Positions 8,123 to 14,607 of a stretch of 23,697 nt of DNA are shown here, one piece after another (position 1 is the stretch's first letter; every line of letters starts with the position of its first letter). Position numbers and translations under genes: made by a program. This DNA is from CAZWRK01 sp964635875 (lineage in GTDB: Bacteria; Pseudomonadota; Gammaproteobacteria; Burkholderiales; Aquaspirillaceae). The notes under the pieces were generated by a model. The model was not told the DNA's origin. It did not search any database and saw nothing but the letters and a program-made list of their open reading frames with translations. Location: the NCBI GenBank assembly GCA_964635875.1, contig CAZWRK010000061.1:1-23697 (forward strand), given 5' to 3'.

Positions 8123-9898
8123 GTGGGAGACACGCTCAACGCATTTCACCAACGTTCTATTAATCAGCCCGCTGATTTTTGGGCTGAACAAGCGAAATTG
8201 ATCGAATGGGAAACCCCATTCACCCAAGCGCTCGACGACAGCAAACCACCATTCCGCGACTGGTTTGTCGGTGGTAAAACCAATCTATGCCATAACGCAG
8301 TTGACCGCCACCTTGCCGAGCGCGGCGACCAAAATGCTTTGGTTTACATCTCTACAGAGACCGGTGCAGAACGCGTTTATAGCTATAAAGAGCTGCATGA
8401 AGAAGTGTGCCGCACCGCGGCGATGCTGCAAACCTTGGGCGTCGGCAAAGGTGATCGTGTTCTCATCTATATGCCGATGATCCCAGAAGCCGTATTTGCC
8501 ATGCTGGCAACCGTTCGCCTTGGTGCGATTCATTCGGTGGTTTTTGGCGGGTTTGCTTCCCATAGTTTGGCGACACGTATCGACGACGCGCAACCGAAAG
8601 TGATCGCCTCTGCCGATGCTGGTATGCGCTCAGGCAAAGTGATTCCTTACAAGCCACTACTCGACAGCGCGATTGAGCTTTCGGAACACAAACCCGAGCG
8701 CGTGCTGATGGTCAATCGCGGCCTGGACGAAGACATGAACATCGTCCAAATTCGCGATATCGACTACGCCACCCTACGCGACAAACATTTAGACGCACGC
8801 CCCGCCTGTGAATGGCTTGAATCCAACGAGCCAAGCTACATCCTGTACACCTCTGGCACCACCGGTAAGCCCAAAGGTGTTCAGCGCGACACCGGCGGCT
8901 ATGCCGTCGCCCTAGCCGCTTCAATGCAGCATATCTACTGCGGCAACCCTGGCGAAACCTTCTTCTCAACCTCGGATATTGGTTGGGTCGTCGGCCACTC
9001 TTACATCGTGTACGGCCCATTGATTGGTGGGATGGCGACCGTGGTTTACGAAGGCCTCCCGATTCGCCCCGATCCGGGCGTGTGGTGGGAAATCGTCGAA
9101 AAATACAAAGTCAGCGTGATGTTTACCGCGCCGACTGCATTGCGGGTGCTCAAAAAGCAAGATCCGTCTTATCTCAAAAAATACGACGTTTCGACCCTAC
9201 GCGGCCTATATCTTGCTGGCGAACCACTCGACGAGCCAACCTCTTCGTGGATCACAGAAGAACTTGGTGTGCCGGTGTATGACAACTACTGGCAAACCGA
9301 GACCGGCTGGCCGATTCTGACCGCCATGCCCGGCGTCGANNNNNNNNNNNNNNNNNNNNNNNNNNNNNNNNNNNNNNNNNNNNNNNNNNNNNNNNNNNNN
9401 NNNNNNNNNNNNNNNNNNNNNNNNNNNNNNNNNNNNNNNTTCGACTGGGGCACGCGAGACGAAGACGGCTATTACTTTATCTTAGGCCGCACCGATGATG
9501 TGATTAACGTCGCAGGACACCGTTTAGGCACACGCGAAATCGAAGAAGCCGTGTCTGGCCACAGTTCGATTGCCGAAGTCGCCGTGGTGGGCATTCATGA
9601 CGCGCTGAAGGGTCAGGTTCCCGTGGCCTTTGCCGTCGTCAAAAACCCTGCCGAGCTGAATGACCCTGAGCGCCGCGCCGCACTGGCAAAAGAAGTCATC
9701 GCCAAGGTCAGCGGTGATCTGGGGGCGATTGCAAACCCTGCCCAAGTTCACTTTGTCAATCAGCTTCCCAAGACCCGTTCGGGCAAAGTGTTGCGGCGCT
9801 CGATTCAGGCAATTGCGGAAGGTCGTGACCCAGGCGATCTGACTACGCTCGATGATATGGCGGGGATTGAGCAAATTCGTCAGGCCATGACGTCTTAA
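8123..9898 (+). CDS. prpE: Propionate-CoA ligase (propionyl-CoA synthetase), interrupted by an assembly gap
   Basis: I chose GTG at 8123. GGAGGAG lies just upstream, and the start then matches the family N-terminus (FHQRSIN.PADFWAEQ). The frame is open back to 8027, but that part is an untranslated leader. The enzyme activates propionate with ATP and CoA through an acyl-adenylate. Visible motifs are YTSGTTGKPKG (242-252), a long match including DIGWVVGHSYIVYGPL, YWQTETGWPI, then FDWGTRDEDGYYFILGRTDDVINVAGHRLGT and the C-terminal LPKTRSGKVLRRSI with the catalytic lysine. It resembles PrpE more than Acs throughout. Bases 9340-9439 are N; by comparison with PrpE about 73 residues are missing there while the N run stands for 34, so true length is near 630 aa. 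The gene stands alone without the prpBCD genes and has its own terminator. Confidence 0.92.
   Translation: MGDTLNAFHQRSINQPADFWAEQAKLIEWETPFTQALDDSKPPFRDWFVGGKTNLCHNAVDRHLAERGDQNALVYISTETGAERVYSYKELHEEVCRTAAMLQTLGVGKGDRVLIYMPMIPEAVFAMLATVRLGAIHSVVFGGFASHSLATRIDDAQPKVIASADAGMRSGKVIPYKPLLDSAIELSEHKPERVLMVNRGLDEDMNIVQIRDIDYATLRDKHLDARPACEWLESNEPSYILYTSGTTGKPKGVQRDTGGYAVALAASMQHIYCGNPGETFFSTSDIGWVVGHSYIVYGPLIGGMATVVYEGLPIRPDPGVWWEIVEKYKVSVMFTAPTALRVLKKQDPSYLKKYDVSTLRGLYLAGEPLDEPTSSWITEELGVPVYDNYWQTETGWPILTAMPGVXXXXXXXXXXXXXXXXXXXXXXXXXXXXXXXXXXFDWGTRDEDGYYFILGRTDDVINVAGHRLGTREIEEAVSGHSSIAEVAVVGIHDALKGQVPVAFAVVKNPAELNDPERRAALAKEVIAKVSGDLGAIANPAQVHFVNQLPKTRSGKVLRRSIQAIAEGRDPGDLTTLDDMAGIEQIRQAMTS
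9340..9439. other. Assembly gap of 100 N inside prpE
   Basis: Exactly 100 N, the usual placeholder for a gap of unknown size. The frame agrees on both sides, but the flanking homology suggests that about 220 bases are really missing. Confidence 0.97.
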
Positions 9899-9944
9899 TC
9901 TGAAGAAAATAGACGAGAAAGTTTTGCTTGGTACTTCCAGTGTT

Positions 9945-9976
9945 GACCTGCCCTTCATCGGGCAGGTCTTTTTTTT
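9945..9976 (+). terminator. Rho-independent terminator of prpE
   Basis: GACCTGCCC (9945-9953) pairs perfectly with GGGCAGGTC (9960-9968) around a 6-nt loop, followed by eight T. On the other strand it has no T-run, so it serves prpE and not the convergent gene ending at 9986. Confidence 0.95.
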
Positions 9977-9985
9977 GCGTATTTC

Positions 9986-10795
9986 TCAGTAACTCATCAA
10001 GTTGATAATCATTTTTTGAATCAACTGTCGAATTGTTTGCGGATCAAAAGGCTTATTACAAATTGCCGACACCCCAGCCTCTTCGACCATCGCCAAGCGG
10101 CTCGAGTCCTCTTCACTTGACACCATCAGAATCGGCACCGAGCTTTGCATACTCTGCGTCCGAATATACTGCGTCAACGCATGGCCATCCATCTCGGGCA
10201 TATTGTAATCTGTGAAGACAATGTCAAACATTGTGCGCTCAAGTAATGGGATCGCGGCCACACCATTTTCAGCTTCGATAATATTTTCAATACCGATTTT
10301 TTGTAAAACAGAACTAATATGCCGACGAGCAGTCAAACTATCGTCAACAACAAGAATGACCATATCCTGCAGTGGCAGCGTTGCATCATCAAGATGCAAG
10401 CTCTCGCCATTTAATAAATCCAATGTATTAATTAAAGCCTTATCCAATTGTGCTTGCTTAAATGGCTTAGGCAGAATTGCGATGGTGCCGGCTTGGCGAA
10501 TAGGATCTAAATAACGGGGATTCGTTTCGCTGGAAATTAAAATATACGGAATATCCATCAAATTATCTTCATGACGCATACGGTATACCAAATCCGTACC
10601 CGTCATATCTGGCAGGTAAAGCGCGCTAATCACGACATCTGGAGGCGCAGTCATCAGCGTCGTCAATGCCTCCGCACCCGTCTTACAGACATCAATCTGC
10701 GATATCCCGAATTCGGCCAATGCACGGCGAATAATCTGTGCTTGCACGGCAGAAGGCTCAACCAGACAAATAATCAGATGTTCCAATTCCAGCAT
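9986..10795 (-). CDS. Tandem two-receiver (REC-REC) response regulator, first receiver degenerate
   Basis: 269 aa, made only of two receiver domains with no output domain. REC1 (~7-128) has lost most of its chemistry. The acidic pair is reduced to E13, and the phospho-acceptor position holds Ala58 (VISALYLPDMTG), while K110 is kept. REC2 (~145-266) is complete: D151/D152 (VVDDSLTARR), D196 (FTDYNMPEMDG), S226 and K248 in NKPFD. Such stand-alone receivers usually act by protein contact, for instance as phosphate sinks, adaptors or CheY-like switches. REC1 could serve as a phosphorylation-independent dimer or docking module. The ATG at 10795 has GAGG a few bases upstream. It is a single gene, convergent with prpE and not adjacent to its kinase. 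The three signalling genes at 2093-7832 are the nearest candidates, but a link is speculative. Confidence 0.9.
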   Translation of the reverse strand: MLELEHLIICLVEPSAVQAQIIRRALAEFGISQIDVCKTGAEALTTLMTAPPDVVISALYLPDMTGTDLVYRMRHEDNLMDIPYILISSETNPRYLDPIRQAGTIAILPKPFKQAQLDKALINTLDLLNGESLHLDDATLPLQDMVILVVDDSLTARRHISSVLQKIGIENIIEAENGVAAIPLLERTMFDIVFTDYNMPEMDGHALTQYIRTQSMQSSVPILMVSSEEDSSRLAMVEEAGVSAICNKPFDPQTIRQLIQKMIINLMSY

Positions 10796-11011
10796 GACTG
10801 CCTCGTAAAAAGATCAGGCGCGGCCCGATTCCGTTCAACCAAAATTACAAAAGCATAAAAAAACCATCGCAGTTTAATACATTTAACCGTATCAGCAGAC
10901 GTTTTATAGCTCAAGAAGCCAAGACAATAGCATGTTTTTTCGCACGAAAACAGCAACAAACACAACAATTATTCCCACACAAATCACGTCACCCTATTTT
11001 GTTTTCTGAAT

Positions 11012-11044
11012 AAAAAAACAGCCAGTCGTATTTGACTGGCTGTT
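11012..11044 (-). terminator. Rho-independent terminator of the cytochrome b561-type gene
   Basis: Reading leftward, an 11-bp perfect stem (11044-11034 with 11027-11017, AACAGCCAGTC) closes a 6-nt loop and is followed by seven T (A 11012-11018 on the + strand). It lies 27 bp past the stop at 11071. Confidence 0.94.
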
Positions 11045-11070
11045 CCGTTTGCACAAACAAAGCACGTATC

Positions 11071-11736
11071 TTAAAGACGTGTCACCAAAGTATAAATTCC
11101 ACCAACGGCAACAATAAAAGCGACCAATCCAATCACCCCCGGAATGAACTCAAGAGGCGCAACCTCCCCCTCAATAAATTTATTTCCAGTAATCATTGGC
11201 TTCACTAAATTTTTTTTCTTCACAACCCGATAAGCAATCACCGCAGATACGTGAATAGCTACAAATAATAATAAAAAATTAACAGATAATTTATGCCATT
11301 CCGTAATTTTTTCAGATAAATCACTTTGAATTAAATGCACAAAAGGACCATCGTATAAATACGAATCCACATCTGTTGAAAAGAACCCAGACACTAACTG
11401 AAATAGCAGCGCGACCAATAGCACCACCACCATCCAACCGCCTAGCGGGTTATGGCCCGGAATTTGATGATCTGGCAGTTCCCCACGAAGATACGCCCGA
11501 ATCGCTTTCGGACCCCGCACAAAATGCGAAAATCGTGCCGTATCGCTGCCCATCACCCCCCAAATCAGACGAAACAGCACCAATGCGGCCACGGCATAAC
11601 CCGCTCGAATATGCCACTGCAGCCAATCCCCCCCTTGCTCTCCGCTATACCACATCACACCAAACAGGCCGACCAAAGACCAATGAAATAAGCGCGTTGG
11701 TAGATCCCAAACGCGCACACTTTGCTTCATTCTCAT
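11071..11736 (-). CDS. Cytochrome b561 / Ni-Fe hydrogenase-type cytochrome b family membrane protein
   Basis: The ATG at 11736 (221 aa) has AAGAGG five bases upstream; in-frame GTG 11742 and ATG 11730 are alternatives. The N-terminal VRVWDLPTRLFHW is the hallmark start of this family. Four histidines sit at the usual heme-ligand places: H18 (FHW), H42 (WHIRAGY), H148 (EWHKLSVN) and H162 (AIHVSA). The four core membrane helices are at about 15-33, 43-62, 101-120 and 146-170, and a fifth hydrophobic segment (~197-217) extends the C-terminus. Proteins of this type carry two b hemes and pass electrons between the quinone pool and a partner in the inner membrane. No partner dehydrogenase or cytochrome c is next to it, so the electron donor is unknown. 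A possible promoter (TTGGCA, 16 bp, TAATGT) lies in the 100 bases upstream. It is monocistronic with its own terminator. Confidence 0.9.
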   Translation of the reverse strand: MRMKQSVRVWDLPTRLFHWSLVGLFGVMWYSGEQGGDWLQWHIRAGYAVAALVLFRLIWGVMGSDTARFSHFVRGPKAIRAYLRGELPDHQIPGHNPLGGWMVVVLLVALLFQLVSGFFSTDVDSYLYDGPFVHLIQSDLSEKITEWHKLSVNFLLLFVAIHVSAVIAYRVVKKKNLVKPMITGNKFIEGEVAPLEFIPGVIGLVAFIVAVGGIYTLVTRL

Positions 11737-11834
11737 ACACACCTCTTTTCATTCAAATTTGGTACTACATTACGCACCGATCACAGCATGCCAACAACCT
11801 ACCTAAAATGGATTAAATTTGGCTGAATACGCAT

Positions 11835-11881
11835 AAAAAAACCCGCCATCGTCTGCTCACGCAGACCATACAGCGGGTTTT
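11835..11881 (-). terminator. Rho-independent terminator of the cphA' cphA transcript
   Basis: Reading leftward, the outer stem AAACCCGC/GCGGGTTT (11880-11873 with 11846-11839) and inner stem GTCTGC/GCAGAC (11866-11861 with 11856-11851) around a 4-nt loop are followed by a run of T. It begins about 20 bp after the cphA stop. Confidence 0.9.
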
Positions 11882-11901
11882 GAGAAGTCTTGGCGGAGAA
11901 G

Positions 11902-14469
11902 TTAAGCTTCAGCAACGCGCTGAGCAATGTGCGCCAGAGCCTCTTCCACTTGATCAATCAAAATCAGGCACAGTTCGCCCGCTTTTAAACGCGACAACGC
12001 TAAATCAATCGCAGGAAACTCCCCGCGAATCTCTTCGATCACCGTCGCACGCTTGGCATTCTGCAGACCCTGTTGCAGCAGCGCCAACACCTCACCATCG
12101 GCGCGGCCACGTTGACATTGATCTTGATACAAAATCACTTCGTCAAAAGCATCGCCCAGAATTTCGGTTTGGCGGCGCAAGTCTTCATCGCGACGATCAC
12201 CCGCCCCGCTAATCACCACCGAGCGACGCGTTGCCGGTAGATTGTCAATGGCCTGCACCAGTGCCAAGATTGCATCAGGGTTATGTCCGTAATCCGCAAT
12301 CAGCGTTGCGCCACGGTAGTCAAACATATTAAAGCGACCCGGTGCCGTCCCTGCATCATTCACAAAAGACGCCAAACCGCGACGAATCACATCCCAATCC
12401 AAGCCCAGCCCCCACGCCGCAGCAATCGCCGCCATGGCATTTTCGGCTTGGAAACTAATGCTGCCATTGCGGGTCAGCGGAATATCAGACAAGGCAAAAC
12501 GTGTCTCTTCCTCACCCTGCGCGGCGACAATCGCACCCTCTTCGACGTAGACGACGCGCAGGCCTTGCGTGCGGTGCGCCGTCATCACTGGATGATGTCG
12601 GTCATGCGCAAAGAACGTGACCGAGCCAGAGCAACTCGCCGCCATATTCACGACCATCGGGTCCATCGCATTCAGCACTGCGACCCCGTGTGGAGCGACG
12701 TTTTGCACAATCACCCGTTTCACCACGGCCAAATCTTCAACGGTGCTGATGTAATTCAAACCGAGATGATCGCCCATCCCGATATTGGTGACGACCGCCA
12801 CATCACAGCGGTCAAACGCCAACCCTTCACGCAACACACCACCACGCGCGGTTTCAAACACCGCCGCATCAACATCAGGATGCATCAACACATTACGGGC
12901 GCTACGTGGGCCACTGCAATCCCCGCTATCGATTCGTTTGCCTTGGATATACACGCCATCCGAGTTGGTCATCCCCACCCGTAAACCATTCACGGTTTGC
13001 AAATGCGCAATCAGGCGCACGGTGGTGGTTTTTCCATTCGTGCCGGCCACGGCGACAAGCGGGATCCGGCCATTATCGCCCTCGGCAAACATGGTCGAAA
13101 TGATCGCCTCCCCAACGGGGCGGCCTTTGCCATACGACGGGCTGATATGCATCCGCAGCCCCGGTGCGGCATTCACCTCGACGATGCCACCGCCTTGCTC
13201 ATGCAATGGTTTATGGACGCTCTCACACACCACGTCGATGCCACAAATATCCAAGCCCACCATTTCTGCAGCTGCAACAGCGCATGCAGCCAGCTCAGGA
13301 TGCACATCATCTGTCACATCGGTGGCAGTGCCGCCGGTTGAAAGATTGGCATTGTTACGCAACACAACGCGCTGGCCTTTTGCGGGAACCGAATCGGCAT
13401 CCAAGCCCTGAATCGCGAGGCGAGCCAAAGCAATATCATCAAAGCGAATTTTAGTGAGCGAGGTCGCATGACCGTCACCACGACGCGGATCGGCATTGAC
13501 GATATTGACCAATTCGCGCACCGAATGCTCGCCATCGCCAATCACCAGCGGTGGATCACGGCGTGCGGCGGCGACCAACTGATTGCCCACCACTAACAAA
13601 CGGAAATCATGGCCCGGCATATAGCGCTCAACCATGACATCATCACTAATCTCAGCGGCGGCGGCGTAGGCAATTTCAAGGTGTTCGCGGGTTTCAATAT
13701 TGACGACCACGCCCTTGCCTTGATTACCATCACGCGGCTTCACCACCACCGGCGAGCCAATTTCACACATCGCCGCCCAAGCATCTTCGGCGCTACTGAC
13801 TGGCCGACCACACGGCACAGCAACGCCCGCAGCAGCCAACAACACTTTGGTCAGTTCTTTATCTTGAGCAATGGATTCGGCAATCGCGCTGGTCGAGCTG
13901 GTTTCGGCCGCTTGAATGCGCTGCTGACGGCTGCCCCAACCAAATTGCACCAAACTGCCTTCGGTCAGGCGGCGCAGCGGAATGCCACGCGCCAAGGCCG
14001 CATCGACAATGGCACCGGTACTCGGCCCTAAGCGAATGTCCTCATCAAGCTCTTGCAAACGCGCGAGCGCCTGATCAAGATCAAACGGAGTATCGTCCAA
14101 CGCGGCTTGGCACAGCGCCTGAGCAAAGTCCAAAGCCAAACGCCCAACCGCTTCCTCGGTATATTCCACAACCACTTGATAAACACCGACTTCGATTGTC
14201 TGTGCCGTGCGACTAAACGTCACCGGACAGCCCGCGCGAGATTGCAGCCCTAAAGTGGCATATTCCAAGACATGCGCCAGCGAAATATCGTCTTGTCCGG
14301 GCACACGCAATGACCCAATCTCGGGAAAACGGGCGCGAAGTCTCGCCTCGAAACCTTCGATCAACTCAACCGAACATTCTTGCAAAGAACACGACACAAT
14401 CGCTTCGATCGAAGTGTGTCGACTCCAAAGATTCGGGCCACGCAAAGCGCGAATACGTGAAACATCCAT
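11902..14469 (-). CDS. cphA: Cyanophycin synthetase CphA
   Basis: ATG at 14469 (855 aa), with AGGG nine bases upstream; the TTG six bases earlier is less likely. The enzyme builds multi-L-arginyl-poly-L-aspartate, using ATP to add Asp to the backbone and Arg to each side chain. Parts: N domain 1-~160; ATP-grasp ~206-470 with VVVKPRDGNQGKGV (241-254) and EVNAAPG (431-437), for Asp addition; Mur-ligase-like domain ~471-855 with P-loop AGTNGKTT (475-482), the ETARGG and GDHLG motifs, GRFN (711-714), DYGHNPD (726-732) and GDRRDED (757-763), for Arg addition. Both synthetic sites look intact. In the N domain the motif HxxEH reads HVLEY (H66, E69, Y70), so the metallopeptidase-like site reported for some CphA N domains may be missing. 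It is the second gene after cphA', 138 bp downstream across a hairpin. No cyanophycinase gene is visible in the window. Confidence 0.95.
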   Translation of the reverse strand: MDVSRIRALRGPNLWSRHTSIEAIVSCSLQECSVELIEGFEARLRARFPEIGSLRVPGQDDISLAHVLEYATLGLQSRAGCPVTFSRTAQTIEVGVYQVVVEYTEEAVGRLALDFAQALCQAALDDTPFDLDQALARLQELDEDIRLGPSTGAIVDAALARGIPLRRLTEGSLVQFGWGSRQQRIQAAETSSTSAIAESIAQDKELTKVLLAAAGVAVPCGRPVSSAEDAWAAMCEIGSPVVVKPRDGNQGKGVVVNIETREHLEIAYAAAAEISDDVMVERYMPGHDFRLLVVGNQLVAAARRDPPLVIGDGEHSVRELVNIVNADPRRGDGHATSLTKIRFDDIALARLAIQGLDADSVPAKGQRVVLRNNANLSTGGTATDVTDDVHPELAACAVAAAEMVGLDICGIDVVCESVHKPLHEQGGGIVEVNAAPGLRMHISPSYGKGRPVGEAIISTMFAEGDNGRIPLVAVAGTNGKTTTVRLIAHLQTVNGLRVGMTNSDGVYIQGKRIDSGDCSGPRSARNVLMHPDVDAAVFETARGGVLREGLAFDRCDVAVVTNIGMGDHLGLNYISTVEDLAVVKRVIVQNVAPHGVAVLNAMDPMVVNMAASCSGSVTFFAHDRHHPVMTAHRTQGLRVVYVEEGAIVAAQGEEETRFALSDIPLTRNGSISFQAENAMAAIAAAWGLGLDWDVIRRGLASFVNDAGTAPGRFNMFDYRGATLIADYGHNPDAILALVQAIDNLPATRRSVVISGAGDRRDEDLRRQTEILGDAFDEVILYQDQCQRGRADGEVLALLQQGLQNAKRATVIEEIRGEFPAIDLALSRLKAGELCLILIDQVEEALAHIAQRVAEA

Positions 14470-14501
14470 GAACAATTTCCCTGTTATCAGGCTAACGCAA
14501 C

Positions 14502-14559
14502 GCCCCTAGCCGATCCGTGACGACGTATTGGTCACGCGATGGATTCATTGGCTCGGGGC
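14502..14559 (-). other. Long imperfect hairpin between cphA' and cphA
   Basis: GCCCC (14502-14506) pairs with GGGGC (14555-14559), and AGCC with GGCT, GATCC with GGATT and CGTGAC with GTCACG nest inside. In the direction of transcription (leftward) the hairpin has no T-run behind it, so it should not terminate cphA'. It ends about 33 bases upstream of the cphA start and is better read as an RNA-processing or stability element. On the + strand it is followed by only TTTAT. Confidence 0.6.
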
Positions 14560-14607
14560 TTTTATGGGGGCGGCGACCGGAAGAAATGCGGCCGCCAGAT
14601 TAAAACT

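Noticed and set aside
12283..13454. Several 65-233 codon open frames on the plus strand opposite cphA
   Set aside because: They mirror the conserved cphA reading frame, overlap one another in several frames and look like no protein family.
14502..14565. Terminator at the end of cphA'
   Set aside because: There is no T-run on the leftward strand; the only T's are on the opposite side, where no gene ends.
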